A DNA stretch of 44,108 nucleotides from Spirochaetales bacterium Spiro_10. GTDB lineage: Bacteria > Spirochaetota > Spirochaetia > Treponematales > Treponemataceae. A program made the position numbers and the translations under genes. The stretch covers positions 1-44,108 of the forward strand of contig LVBL01000001.1 of the NCBI GenBank assembly GCA_001604405.1, written 5' to 3'. The notes below the pieces were generated by a model. That model made no database searches. It was given only the letters and a program-made list of their open reading frames with translations, and was not told where the DNA came from. Shown here piece after piece: positions 1 through 9,022 of this stretch; position 1 is the stretch's first letter, and each line of letters starts with the position of its first letter.

Positions 1-1
1 C

Positions 2-1156
2 AGGCAGGGAGCGGAACGGGCGGATCCGATAATCAAGGTAAAGGCCTCCAAGGTGACCTTTCTTGTGGACATGATCGGCGAGCTCCTTATAGCCATGGGG
101 CAAATGAACGAAAGCACGCCGGCGCTCATGCAGATGAGGAAAATCACGCGAAGCCTCCAGTTCGGCGCGATGGAGCTGAGAACGGATACCGTTCAGTCAT
201 TATTCGGAACCGTCAAACGCGCGGTGAGGGATCTGGCCAAGCAGACGGGGAAGAGCGTCCTTCTGGAAACCGTCGGGGACACGCTCGAGATTGACCGCAA
301 CCTGATCGAGAAGCTCGAGGAACCGCTCATCCACATGGTGAGAAACTCGATAGATCACGGAATCGAAAGCGAGGAGGCGCGGGTTTCCGCCGGCAAACCG
401 CCGCAGGGAACCATACGACTTTGCGCGGAGCGGCACGGAAACTCGATTATCATCTCCATGAGGGACGACGGGCGGGGACTCGATCGGAACAGGATCCTGG
501 AAAAGGCAATCAAAAGCGGACTGGTACGCGAGGACATCGCGCAAAGCATGACCGACTCCCAGATATACGGTTTTATTTTCGCTTCCGGCTTCAGCACGCA
601 GGACACGGTTTCTCTCATCTCGGGAAGGGGCGTGGGGATGGATATCGTCCGTTCGGTCGTGCAGGACAACAGGGGCCGAATCGAGACGGAGACGATACCG
701 GGACGGTTTACCGAGTTCCGACTCGTCTTCCCGCTCAGCACGGCCATCATTGACGGGATGATCACCAGGGTGGGGGAAAACCTCATCATCATACCGATCA
801 GCTCGGTCATCGAGTCGCTGAAAATCGTACCCGAGATGCTGAAATCGGTAAGCGGCAAGGCGGAGATGATCGACCTTCGCGGAGCGGTCCTTCCCGTGAT
901 CAGGGCGCACCAAGCCCTCGGGCTTCCGGACATGCCGGATACCGACTGGAAAATCGGCGTGGTCGTGGAACGCTCCGACCGCAGCCGCTATCTCCTCCTG
1001 TTGGACGAGGTGATCGCGAAGAGAGAGGTGGTTATCAAGTCCCTCGGCGCGAAGTTCAAGGACCTCCGTGGCGTCACGAGCGGCACGGTGCTTTCCGGTG
1101 GCAAAGTCGGACTTGTCGTTGATGTCGACCAGCTCGTCGAGCTGAGCCTAATATAG
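2..1156 (+). CDS. cheA: Chemotaxis histidine kinase CheA, C-terminal part (5' truncated by window edge)
   Basis: CheA phosphorylates CheY and CheB in response to chemoreceptor signals. The reading frame is open from base 2, so the gene starts upstream of the window; 384 residues are visible and the P1 phosphotransfer domain is missing from view. The visible part opens in the P3 dimerisation helices (VDMIGELLIAMGQ). The P4 ATPase domain follows: N box HMVRNSIDHG near 334-363, G1 box DDGRGLD near 466-486, and G2-type motif GRGVGMD at 623-643. The P5 CheW-like domain (DLRGAVLPVI) comes last. A GTG at 53 is in frame but lies inside the conserved P3 helix, so it is not the start. First gene of a che operon; the next gene starts 8 bases after the stop. 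Confidence 0.95.
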   Translation, partial: RQGAERADPIIKVKASKVTFLVDMIGELLIAMGQMNESTPALMQMRKITRSLQFGAMELRTDTVQSLFGTVKRAVRDLAKQTGKSVLLETVGDTLEIDRNLIEKLEEPLIHMVRNSIDHGIESEEARVSAGKPPQGTIRLCAERHGNSIIISMRDDGRGLDRNRILEKAIKSGLVREDIAQSMTDSQIYGFIFASGFSTQDTVSLISGRGVGMDIVRSVVQDNRGRIETETIPGRFTEFRLVFPLSTAIIDGMITRVGENLIIIPISSVIESLKIVPEMLKSVSGKAEMIDLRGAVLPVIRAHQALGLPDMPDTDWKIGVVVERSDRSRYLLLLDEVIAKREVVIKSLGAKFKDLRGVTSGTVLSGGKVGLVVDVDQLVELSLI

Positions 1157-1164
1157 GACGGGCA

Positions 1165-2409
1165 ATGGGCAGAATACCTGTACTGACAATCGTCGCATCC
1201 ACCATACTCATTGAAGGCATCCTGGCGTATGCCGCGCTGCCCGACCGCCCGCTGGCGCTCGTTGCATCCCTTATTCCCGCGATCGCCCTCTTGTGCGGCC
1301 TGAAGGCGATGACGCGAAACCGCGAAACAAGCGTCGATACCGCGGCGAACCAGGATCCCGAACACGAAGCCGCGCAGGATGTCATCGAAATGCGTGTCCC
1401 GGAACCGGCGCACCGGGATATTGCCGAACAGCACCGCGCGCACCGGGACATCGGGAGTTTTCTCAATGTGTACCGAAAGTCCGTCCCCGAGCTCTTCCAA
1501 AGCGTCGTGCTGTATCTGAACAAGACCTCGGAACCGATGTCGGAAACCCTTCTCAACCTGAAAACGGGCATAACGGGCTTTCTTTCCGCGATGAACAAAA
1601 CGCGGGAAGAATTCGAGAATTCCGACAAGCTCGAGGAAGTTCAACGCGGCGTCAGCCTTTTGAGAAACCATATCACCGAGATCACGACGGAAAACAACAG
1701 GTCGTGCGCGCGCTTCTCGAAGGAGATCGACACGCTGAGCGTCCAAATGGCGTCCATCGCGGATTTTCTCTCGAGCATCTCCGATATTGCCGCGCGGGTT
1801 CACGTGCTTTCGATAAACGCCTCGATCGAGGCCGCCCGCGCGGGTCAGCACGGACGCGGCTTCAAGGTGATCGCCAACGAGATTCAGAAACTTTCCAGCG
1901 AGACGCAGGGCTTCGTGACGACAATCGGCGATACGCTGAAAAAAACGGACACCGTCTTCGGAGCCCTGAAACAGTCCATGAAGGACAATCAGGCAGTAAT
2001 CGAACGGCAATCCTCCGAGAACTCGTCCACCTACGAGGACATCTCGCGCCTGCTCACCTCGCGGCTCGGCGACATCAAGGGCGTGTATAAACAGGTAATC
2101 GACTACATCCAGACCGTGGACATCGACATCACGACCCTTTCGCCCATCACCATGCTTCACGCGATAATCACGCAGGAAATCGAGAACCTGGAAAAGATCT
2201 GGAGCGATTTTCTTGTCATGATGCAGGCATCGCTTGACGGACAGGCGCCAGAGGCGGAAGACAGAACGGACAACGCTGCTGTGGAGAAAATACGCGAACG
2301 GCTGACGACGTCACGGGAGCTTGACGCGCTCGGGAAGGCCGTAATCGGCCTGGGTCTCGACGGCGCGGCGAGCATCCGGAAAACGGAAACCGATATCGAG
2401 TTTTTTTAA
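1165..2409 (+). CDS. Short methyl-accepting chemotaxis-like protein without an extracellular sensor domain
   Basis: This 414-residue protein has two hydrophobic helices at about residues 5-25 and 30-47 with almost no loop between them, so no periplasmic ligand-binding domain fits. The cytoplasmic part carries the conserved hairpin tip of chemoreceptors at about residues 213-243 (INASIEAARAG, then GFKVIANEIQKL). The rest is long amphipathic helix. The tip normally contacts CheA and CheW, so coupling to the neighbouring kinase is expected. The sensed input is unknown; it could be cytoplasmic or membrane state. It lies 8 bases after cheA with AGGACGG before the ATG. The methylation helices are poorly conserved, so adaptation by CheR/CheB is uncertain. 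Confidence 0.85.
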   Translation: MGRIPVLTIVASTILIEGILAYAALPDRPLALVASLIPAIALLCGLKAMTRNRETSVDTAANQDPEHEAAQDVIEMRVPEPAHRDIAEQHRAHRDIGSFLNVYRKSVPELFQSVVLYLNKTSEPMSETLLNLKTGITGFLSAMNKTREEFENSDKLEEVQRGVSLLRNHITEITTENNRSCARFSKEIDTLSVQMASIADFLSSISDIAARVHVLSINASIEAARAGQHGRGFKVIANEIQKLSSETQGFVTTIGDTLKKTDTVFGALKQSMKDNQAVIERQSSENSSTYEDISRLLTSRLGDIKGVYKQVIDYIQTVDIDITTLSPITMLHAIITQEIENLEKIWSDFLVMMQASLDGQAPEAEDRTDNAAVEKIRERLTTSRELDALGKAVIGLGLDGAASIRKTETDIEFF

Positions 2410-2419
2410 AGGAGACGGA

Positions 2420-2776
2420 ATGAAAACCATAATGCTCGTTGACGATTCCACGTCCATCAGAAACATCCTGAAGAACGCCCTCGTGGAATCCTATCAGGTG
2501 GTCGAGGCGGAGAACGGGAAGGTCGCCCTCGAGAAAACGCCGGGCTCGTCGATCGACCTTTTCCTGCTCGACGTCAACATGCCGGAAATGGACGGGATCA
2601 CCCTTCTTGCCGAATTGCGCAAGATCCCCGCACATTCGAAAACGCCCATCCTCATGCTCACCACGGAGACGAAGGACGAACTGCGGCAGAAAGGCAAGGA
2701 ACTGGGGGCCTCGGGATGGATCGTCAAGCCTTGCGAACCCGACAAGCTCTTGGGCGCGATTCAGAAACTCATTTAG
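2420..2776 (+). CDS. cheY: Single-domain response regulator CheY
   Basis: This 118-residue receiver domain has no output domain. The acidic pair is D8-D9 (LVDDS), the phosphoacceptor is D51 (LLDVNMPEMDG), the switch threonine is T81 or T82 (MLTTE), and the conserved lysine is K103 (VKPCEP). Phosphorylated CheY normally binds the flagellar switch to change rotation. Its place between two receptors and beside cheW and cheR supports a chemotaxis role. AAAGGAGA stands before the ATG, ten bases after the previous stop. Confidence 0.93.
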   Translation: MKTIMLVDDSTSIRNILKNALVESYQVVEAENGKVALEKTPGSSIDLFLLDVNMPEMDGITLLAELRKIPAHSKTPILMLTTETKDELRQKGKELGASGWIVKPCEPDKLLGAIQKLI

Positions 2777-2789
2777 AGGAAGGACTGCG

Positions 2790-3290
2790 ATGGAGAATTC
2801 ACGAAGGCGGACGCTAACGGGAACCCGGTATCTGAACTTTACCCTGGAGAACGAGAACTACTGCATGGAGATCCTGAGGGTAAAGGAGCTCATGGGCATG
2901 ACGGACATCACTCCCCTGCCGCAAACCCCCGATTTTATCCAGGGGGTGATCAACCTGAGGGGGCAAATCATACCGATCATCGATTTGCGGGTCAAATTCG
3001 GCATCGCGTTCGTCCCGTACACAAAGAGAACCTCGATAATCGTGGTCGAGATCGATTACGAGGGAGACCGGTTGCTCATGGGAATCGTAGTCGACGCGAT
3101 CCAGGAGGTCATCGCCATTCCCGATGAGAAAATCAACAACCTCCCGTACATCAACAGCAAGATCAAGGCCGACTATATCCGCGGGGTCGCGGAAACGCCC
3201 GAAGGCCTGAAAATCGTGCTTGACGTGGTCAAGATCCTGAATGACGAGGATTTCGTCACCCTTAAAGCCATGGCCCCGGCGGCCGAATAA
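2790..3290 (+). CDS. cheW: Chemotaxis coupling protein CheW
   Basis: This 166-residue CheW-like domain links receptor tips to the P5 domain of CheA. The family pattern is clear: [18 protein letters not shown] near the N-terminus, the [18 protein letters not shown] motif near residues 38-56, then [12 protein letters not shown]. The start chosen is the ATG at 2790, preceded by AGAGGAAGG; the frame is open further upstream but that part overlaps cheY and does not resemble CheW. The domain fills the whole protein. Confidence 0.94.
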   Translation: MENSRRRTLTGTRYLNFTLENENYCMEILRVKELMGMTDITPLPQTPDFIQGVINLRGQIIPIIDLRVKFGIAFVPYTKRTSIIVVEIDYEGDRLLMGIVVDAIQEVIAIPDEKINNLPYINSKIKADYIRGVAETPEGLKIVLDVVKILNDEDFVTLKAMAPAAE

Positions 3291-3306
3291 CACGAAGGAG
3301 CAAAGA

Positions 3307-4929
3307 ATGAAAATCGGACTTTCGGCGAAACTGATCGCGGCCTTTACCGTAGTGGCACTGATTACGCTGTCAGTGGGTCTGTTCGGAATCAACGGGATCG
3401 GAACCCTGCGCCACGATATCCTCGAGATGGGGAACGTGGGAATCCCGACCATCATCGACCTCGAGGTCATCATGGTTCGTCTGCAGGAGTACAAGGCCGC
3501 CCAGCGGACCTTGCTGTCTCCCAATCTTTCCGACGAGGATTTCAAGCGGCAGCTCAACAACCTCGACCGCACGCGCAAGGAATACAACGAGGCCATGGCC
3601 AGATACGAGCAGCAACCTTCATCCGAGGAGGAGAAGAAACTCTACAACGTCTGGAAGAACGGTCTTGCCGCGCAGGTGGAAAGCAACAACCAAATACGCC
3701 GCCGCGCCGAGGAATTGCGCGGGACCGTCGACGACGCCACGTACGCAAGGGAGATGACCGCGGTGACCGTATCGACGGCGGCGAGAACGGTCTTTGACGG
3801 AAACACGGCGAATTTCGCGAAACTGCTCGAGTATGTCAAGGACTATTATGGGGACAAAATGGTCCGTGATGCCGAGAAAGACGCGCAGAAGCTGAACTCC
3901 CTGATTCTCGTCGCCGTCGTGTCGGGCTTCCTTTTTGCCCTTGCCCTGGGCATACTCCTATCGCGCTCCATAACGCGGCCCGTCGTGAGGATCGTCGACA
4001 GCCTTTCGAGCGGCGCCGACCAAATCGGCAGCGCCTCGACGCAGCTTTCGGTAAGCGCGCAGGAGATCGCCTCGGGAGCGACCGAGCAGGCTTCCGGAAT
4101 TGAAGAAACGACGAGTTCGATGGAAGAACTGGCGTCCATGGTCAAGCAAAACGTGGAGAACGCCAAGGAAGCGAGCCTTCTCGCCTCGAAGACGCTCGAG
4201 GTCGCGGACCAGGGTTCCGCGCACATGGAGAAGATGCTCGTCTCCATGAACGACATAGGCAAGGCGGCCGAGGATATCAAGTCGATAATCGACGTTATCG
4301 ACGACATCGCCTTCCAGACAAACATGCTCGCGCTCAACGCAGCCGTCGAGGCGGCCCGCGCGGGCGAAGCGGGCATGGGTTTCGCGGTCGTCGCGGACGA
4401 GGTCAAGAACCTCGCGAACCGGAGCGCCGCGAGCGCCAAGGAAACCGCGCAGATGATCAAAACGACGCTTGCCAAGACGGAGGAAGGACAAAGCCTCACC
4501 TCGCAGCTTGCCGAGATATTCAAGGAGATAACGGTCAACTCGCGAAAGTCGAACGAGATGACGCTTGAGGTCGTCACCGCGAGCCGCCAGCAGGACGAGG
4601 GAATCTCCCAGGTCAACAAGGCGATCATACAGCTCGATACAGTCGTGCAGCAGAACGCCTCCGCCTCGGAGGAAACGGCGAGCTCCGCGGAGGAATTGCA
4701 GAGCCAGGTTGGATCGCTCCACGAGGTCGTGCTGCAGCTTTCCACGGTCATTCTCGGGGGAAAAAACGAGTCGGCGAAACCGGGAACGGTCCTGGCGGCA
4801 AAAGCGCGGTCTTCGTTCGAGCCGGCGCGCAAGCAGGCGAAAACCGCGGTACTGCGCAAGCCGACGACGGCAGGGCACCGCATTCCCCTTGACGAGGACC
4901 CGGAGTTCTCCGAGCAGGATGAAAACTGA
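3307..4929 (+). CDS. Methyl-accepting chemotaxis protein (transmembrane receptor)
   Basis: This 540-residue receptor has a first membrane helix at about residues 7-30, then a periplasmic helical domain of about 160 residues that looks like a four-helix-bundle sensor. A second membrane helix lies at about 198-220, followed by a short HAMP-like stretch ([13 protein letters not shown]). The signalling tip [20 protein letters not shown] begins near residue 334. Glutamate- and glutamine-rich helices on both sides ([33 protein letters not shown]) fit methylation sites. There is no C-terminal CheR-tethering pentapeptide; the tail is a basic linker ending EQDEN. The start at 3307 follows GAAGGAGC. 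Its stop overlaps the cheR start by one base. Confidence 0.93.
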   Translation: MKIGLSAKLIAAFTVVALITLSVGLFGINGIGTLRHDILEMGNVGIPTIIDLEVIMVRLQEYKAAQRTLLSPNLSDEDFKRQLNNLDRTRKEYNEAMARYEQQPSSEEEKKLYNVWKNGLAAQVESNNQIRRRAEELRGTVDDATYAREMTAVTVSTAARTVFDGNTANFAKLLEYVKDYYGDKMVRDAEKDAQKLNSLILVAVVSGFLFALALGILLSRSITRPVVRIVDSLSSGADQIGSASTQLSVSAQEIASGATEQASGIEETTSSMEELASMVKQNVENAKEASLLASKTLEVADQGSAHMEKMLVSMNDIGKAAEDIKSIIDVIDDIAFQTNMLALNAAVEAARAGEAGMGFAVVADEVKNLANRSAASAKETAQMIKTTLAKTEEGQSLTSQLAEIFKEITVNSRKSNEMTLEVVTASRQQDEGISQVNKAIIQLDTVVQQNASASEETASSAEELQSQVGSLHEVVLQLSTVILGGKNESAKPGTVLAAKARSSFEPARKQAKTAVLRKPTTAGHRIPLDEDPEFSEQDEN

Positions 4930-5714
4930 TGGAAGCTCCCCTATCCGGGGAGCTTCTTGAACTCTACCGGACATATATCTACGAAGAGTACGGCATCCAT
5001 TACGCGCCCCACAAACTCGACACCCTCGGCCTGAAGCTACAAAAGATAGCCGATTCGGGCGAGTATCGGCTTGAGGAGCTGTACGACAGTCTCGTGCACG
5101 GTGACTCGGAGGCGAACGACACCCTGCTCGAGGCCGTCACGGTAGGGCATACTTTTTTTTACCGCGAGCACGCGCATCTTGATCACCTGGTTGACGACAT
5201 CAAAAAGAAGAGGTGTCCGGGATCGACCGTGATCTGGTGCGCAGCGAGCGCGACGGGCGAAGAACCCTACTCCATCTCGATTCATCTCGTCGAAAACGGC
5301 ATAACCGATTTCACGGTCATGGCCACGGACGTCAACATGGCATCCCTGCATGTCATGAACCGGGGGGTCTATCCCGCGGGCAAATTCGATTTTACGCCGA
5401 GGCACATACTACAAAGATACTTCACGCGTCTTCCGCAGGGAAACTACAAGGTGAAGGGAGACGTGCGCCGGCACGTGAAGATCAAGCGCATCAACCTGAA
5501 CGAATGTTTTCTCTTCGAGCGCGAAGTCGATTACGTCTTTTGCAGAAACGTGATGATATACTTCGACGAGAAAATGCGGCGAAAGGTTATCGAAACCTGC
5601 GTCAACAACCTGGCCGTCGGCGGCCTTTTTTTCGTGGGCCATACCGAGGCCTTGCTCGAGATACCGTCATCGCTCAGGAAAGACGGGCCCGCCGTGTTTC
5701 GCAAGGTGGTTTAA
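4929..5714 (+). CDS. cheR: Chemotaxis protein methyltransferase CheR
   Basis: This 261-residue enzyme transfers methyl groups from S-adenosylmethionine to receptor glutamates, setting adaptation. It shows the usual order: a helical N-terminal domain with VGHTFFYREHAHLDHL, the SAM-binding motif WCAASATGEEPYSISI near residues 102-117, the acidic motif VMATDVNMASL, and the family signature DYVFCRNVMIYFD. The ATG shares its A with the TGA of the upstream receptor, so translation is probably coupled. A run of eight T within the codons for HTFFYRE does not break the frame. Partner of cheB, which follows directly. Confidence 0.95.
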   Translation: MEAPLSGELLELYRTYIYEEYGIHYAPHKLDTLGLKLQKIADSGEYRLEELYDSLVHGDSEANDTLLEAVTVGHTFFYREHAHLDHLVDDIKKKRCPGSTVIWCAASATGEEPYSISIHLVENGITDFTVMATDVNMASLHVMNRGVYPAGKFDFTPRHILQRYFTRLPQGNYKVKGDVRRHVKIKRINLNECFLFEREVDYVFCRNVMIYFDEKMRRKVIETCVNNLAVGGLFFVGHTEALLEIPSSLRKDGPAVFRKVV

Positions 5715-6764
5715 TTGAAAAAAATCCGCGTTTTTGTCGTTGACGACTCGGCGATCGTTCGCGAGATACTGACCGAACGGCTTTCACGGCACCCGGGCAT
5801 CGAGGTCGTGGGAAGCGCGATGGATCCGTACATCGCGCGGGACAAGCTCGACACGCTCGAGGTCGACGTGATCACCCTCGACATAGAGATGCCGAAGATG
5901 GACGGACTCACCTTTCTTCGCCAGATCATGAAACATTATCCGAAGCCGGTCATCGTCGTTTCATCTTTGGCGCAGAACGAAAGCGCGGGGGCCATGAAGG
6001 CCCTGGAGATGGGCGCCGTGGACATCGTTCCGAAACCCGGAGGTCCCTTCAGCGTCGAGAGCGTGATCGACCTGCTTACGGACCGGATACTCGCCGCCAG
6101 CAAGGTAGATCCGCTGAAGCTCTTCGAAAGCGCCGAGCGCCTCAGGACGGTCGCGCCCCCGAGAGGGCCGGCCAACATCCTCGCGAGCATCAGGACGACG
6201 CATCAGCTCATCGCGATCGGAACGTCAACCGGCGGAACGATAGCGCTTGAGCGCCTTTTCTCTCAATGGGAACCCGGCTTTCCCCCGACGCTAGCCGTCA
6301 TTCACATGCCGGAAAAATTCACCGCCTCCTTCGCGAGGCGGCTCGACGAGTTGAGCGACGCGACCGTAAAGGAAGCGGAAGACGGAGAGCGGCTCCTTCA
6401 GGGGACCGTCTACATAGCGCCGGGCAATTACCACATGCTCCTCAGGACGCAGGGAACCGAGAGGACCGTCCGCATCACGTCGGGCCCGAAGGTCTGCAAT
6501 CAGCGGCCGGCCGTGGACCCGCTATTCTCCTCGGTCGCCGAGCAAGTCGGCCGGAACTGCGTCGGCATCCTGCTCACGGGAATGGGCAAGGACGGGGCGA
6601 AGGGTCTTCTTGACATCAGGAACGCGGGCGGTTCCACCATCGCCCAGGACGAGGACTCATCGATTGTGTGGGGAATGCCGAAGGAGGCAATAGACCTCGG
6701 CGCGGCGGAGCAAGTCCTCGCGCTGGACGCCATCGTCCCCTTTCTGAAGCGGAAGTCGCTGTAG
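5715..6764 (+). CDS. cheB: Chemotaxis methylesterase/response regulator CheB
   Basis: This 349-residue enzyme removes methyl groups from, or deamidates, receptor glutamates when phosphorylated by CheA. The N-terminal receiver domain has D10-D11 and phosphoacceptor D56 (TLDIEMPKMDG). The linker contains AVDIVPKPGG. The C-terminal esterase domain has the catalytic triad: S171 in GTSTGG, H197 in VIHMPEKF and D293 in GMGKDGAKG. It starts with TTG directly after the cheR stop; no ATG fits the conserved N-terminus KKIRVFVVDDS. Last che gene here. No cheD, cheC or cheX is seen, so deamidation may rest on CheB. Confidence 0.95.
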   Translation: MKKIRVFVVDDSAIVREILTERLSRHPGIEVVGSAMDPYIARDKLDTLEVDVITLDIEMPKMDGLTFLRQIMKHYPKPVIVVSSLAQNESAGAMKALEMGAVDIVPKPGGPFSVESVIDLLTDRILAASKVDPLKLFESAERLRTVAPPRGPANILASIRTTHQLIAIGTSTGGTIALERLFSQWEPGFPPTLAVIHMPEKFTASFARRLDELSDATVKEAEDGERLLQGTVYIAPGNYHMLLRTQGTERTVRITSGPKVCNQRPAVDPLFSSVAEQVGRNCVGILLTGMGKDGAKGLLDIRNAGGSTIAQDEDSSIVWGMPKEAIDLGAAEQVLALDAIVPFLKRKSL

Positions 6765-6860
6765 CGTACATAATCAGCGTTCCGACCGAATCATCCTGCC
6801 CTCACCGTTTTCACACCCTTTCATAACGCGTTTCTCACGGACGGGGGCTACCATCCGGCC

Positions 6861-7295
6861 ATGATCACACGTCTCAGAAGGACGAGAATACTCGTCGACG
6901 GCGACGAAGGGCTCGCAAAGGCGCTCGCGGACGAGATCGCGCGGAAGTACGGGGTAACGGTTCTCGAGGACACGAACGAGGGGCTCGCGATGATACGGAT
7001 GCGGGAGAGCGCCCAGAATACGAAGTACAACCTCGGAGAGGTTCTCGTCACCGAGGCGAAGGCCGTCGTGGCCGGATCGATCGGCATCGGCATCGTCGTG
7101 GGCCGCAAGCGGGAACTCGCGTCGAACCTCGCGATAATCGACGCCGCCTGTTCCGCGCGCCTTCCCGCCACCGAAGCTTGGCGGGATCGCTTGCTCAGCG
7201 AGGAACGCGCCATCGCCGAGAGGCGCGCGAGGGAGGATCAATCGATCCTGCGCACGCGCGTCTCCTTCGAGACGATGGACAGTCCGGAGGCGTAG
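6861..7295 (+). CDS. phnG: C-P lyase core subunit PhnG
   Basis: PhnG is a subunit of the PhnGHIJ carbon-phosphorus lyase core, which couples phosphonates to ATP ribose and then breaks the C-P bond. The 144-residue protein has the family core NLGEVLVTEAKAVVAGSIG and the following ASNLAIIDAA. It is the first gene of the phn cluster, 96 bases after cheB. No convincing terminator or canonical promoter is visible in that gap. The ribosome binding site is weak: a GGGGG run lies 13 bases before the ATG. Confidence 0.92.
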   Translation: MITRLRRTRILVDGDEGLAKALADEIARKYGVTVLEDTNEGLAMIRMRESAQNTKYNLGEVLVTEAKAVVAGSIGIGIVVGRKRELASNLAIIDAACSARLPATEAWRDRLLSEERAIAERRAREDQSILRTRVSFETMDSPEA

Positions 7296-7298
7296 ACG

Positions 7299-7892
7299 AT
7301 GACGATAGACCGCGTGCATGACCTTCAATCGGCGTTTCGCAAGCTGGTCTCGGCCCACTCGCGGCCGGGGACGGTCGTCGACCTCGGGCCTGAAGTCCGG
7401 AAAATCGGACTGGACATGGGGATCCCGGCGCAATTTCTCCTCCTCGCACTGACGCTCCTCGACGGGGAAACGACGTTCGCGGTCGTCTCAGAAGACGCCG
7501 AATCCCAGGAACGGGCGATCTCGCGGCTGACCTACGCCACGCGCGCGGCCCCCGAGACCGCCTCGTTCGTGTTCGTCCCGGACGGCGAACTGGACGCGAA
7601 CGGCGTCTTGGAGGCGTGTTCGGAGGGGACCCTGCTCGACCCGCATCTCGGGGCGACCGTCATCATCGGCGCCGGGGACATCCTCGACACGGGGGAATTG
7701 ACGCTGCGCGGGCCCGGTATCCGGGAAAGCTCGACCTGTACCGTCGTGCGCGACGGGCCATGGCTTGCGGGGCGAAACGCGAAAAACCGCGAATACCCGC
7801 TCGGCGTCGACGTCATTTTCGTAACGGCCGCGGGCATGGCGGTCGCATTCCCCCGCACGACCGTCATATCCGAAACGGCGGGAGGCAAGTAA
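7299..7892 (+). CDS. phnH: C-P lyase core subunit PhnH
   Basis: This 197-residue protein matches PhnH in place and size (about 194 in E. coli). The family features are a start resembling DLQSAFRKLVSAHSRPGTVVDL, an internal LALTLLDGETTFAV, and RGPGIRESSTCTV followed by YPLGVDVIFVTAAGMAVAFPR. PhnH forms part of the C2-symmetric PhnGHIJ core and has no known separate activity. It begins 3 bases after phnG and its stop overlaps the phnI start by one base. Confidence 0.93.
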   Translation: MTIDRVHDLQSAFRKLVSAHSRPGTVVDLGPEVRKIGLDMGIPAQFLLLALTLLDGETTFAVVSEDAESQERAISRLTYATRAAPETASFVFVPDGELDANGVLEACSEGTLLDPHLGATVIIGAGDILDTGELTLRGPGIRESSTCTVVRDGPWLAGRNAKNREYPLGVDVIFVTAAGMAVAFPRTTVISETAGGK

Positions 7893-9022
7893 TGGCGTAC
7901 GTCGCGGTTCGCGGGGGAAGAAAGGCGATCGACGAATCCCTCGAGCGGCTGAAGCGGGCCCGTCTCAGGGGCGGAACCTCGATACCCGTCCGTTCCATCA
8001 AGAACGGACTTCGCCAGCTGATCGACCAGGTAATGGCGGAGGGAAGCCTCTATGACGCGGAGCTCGCCTCGGTCGCGATCAAGCAGGCCGAGGGCAGTCC
8101 CGAGGAGGCGGTCTTCCTGCTGAGGGCCTTCCGCTCGACGCTCCCGAGAAAGCGCTACACAAGAACGGTCGACCCGGGCGACATGCGCGTCGAGCGCCGC
8201 ATATCGGCCTGCTTCAAGGACGTGCCGGGCGGGCAGATCCTCGGCGCCTCGCCCGACTACGCGCACCGGCTCATCGATTTCGATCTCTGCGAGGAGACGG
8301 ACGAAACGGCGAGGGAATGGACGGCCTCCTGGGAGGCGCGCGTGTCAGGCGGCGACGATGCCGGGGAATCGCGCGATCAAGACGGGACGACGAGACTGCC
8401 AAAGGTGCTTGACTACCTCAGGCGCGAGGGCTTGCTCCCGGATCGCGCTCCGCGGGACGACGAGCCCGCGGACATTACCATGAAAGGACTTTCGTTCCCG
8501 ACCACGCGTGCGGAACGGCTGCAGATACTCGCGCGCGGGCAAACGGGCGCGGTGACGGCCCTCGGCTACGCGGCCCTCCGGGGATACGGGCTCGCCCATC
8601 CCACCGTCGGCGAGTTGCGCGTCGGGCTCATACCGCTCGTGGTGGATTCCCCCGCCGACGGCGGGACGGGGACGGAGGAAGGCGACGGTTACTACATCGG
8701 CGAGGTCCGCGTGACCGAGGTCGAGTCGCTCATCCCCGTTCCGGTCGAGCGCGGCCGCGGCAAGACGGAGATCGAATTCGACATCGGCTACGGCGTCACC
8801 TTCGGCCAGAACGAAACCAAGGCGATCGCCATGAGCATCCTCGACTACTGTCTCGAGACGCGCGACGCCCGCTTTCCCACCCACGACGAGGAATTCGTCC
8901 TGTATCACGTCGACTCGGTCGAGTCGACGGGGTTCATCTCGCACCTCAAGCTGCCCCACTACGTGACCTTCCAGGCGAAGCTCGACGGGGTCAGGAAAGC
9001 CCGGGGAGGGAAAGAGACATGA
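7892..9022 (+). CDS. phnI: C-P lyase core subunit PhnI (nucleosidase-type transfer subunit)
   Basis: PhnI, with PhnG, H and L, replaces the adenine of ATP by a phosphonate to give ribose 1-phosphonate 5-triphosphate. The 376-residue protein begins MAYVAVRGGRKAIDESLE and contains KQAEGSPEEAVFLLRAFRS, typical of the family. Later stretches include GYAALRGYGLAHPTVGELRVG and GYGVTFGQNETKAIAMSILD. The start at 7892 sits in TAATG, sharing one base with the phnH stop, preceded by GGAGGCAAG. The stop overlaps the phnJ start (ATGA). Slightly longer than the E. coli protein (354). Confidence 0.94.
   Translation: MAYVAVRGGRKAIDESLERLKRARLRGGTSIPVRSIKNGLRQLIDQVMAEGSLYDAELASVAIKQAEGSPEEAVFLLRAFRSTLPRKRYTRTVDPGDMRVERRISACFKDVPGGQILGASPDYAHRLIDFDLCEETDETAREWTASWEARVSGGDDAGESRDQDGTTRLPKVLDYLRREGLLPDRAPRDDEPADITMKGLSFPTTRAERLQILARGQTGAVTALGYAALRGYGLAHPTVGELRVGLIPLVVDSPADGGTGTEEGDGYYIGEVRVTEVESLIPVPVERGRGKTEIEFDIGYGVTFGQNETKAIAMSILDYCLETRDARFPTHDEEFVLYHVDSVESTGFISHLKLPHYVTFQAKLDGVRKARGGKET

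Noticed and set aside
53-55. GTG at 53 as the start of cheA
   Set aside because: The frame is open to the window edge and codons before the GTG continue the conserved P3 helix, so the gene is truncated by the window.
5152-5160. Run of eight T in cheR as a slippage or phase-variation site
   Set aside because: The frame is intact and the run encodes the conserved HTFFYRE segment; no sign of programmed frameshifting.
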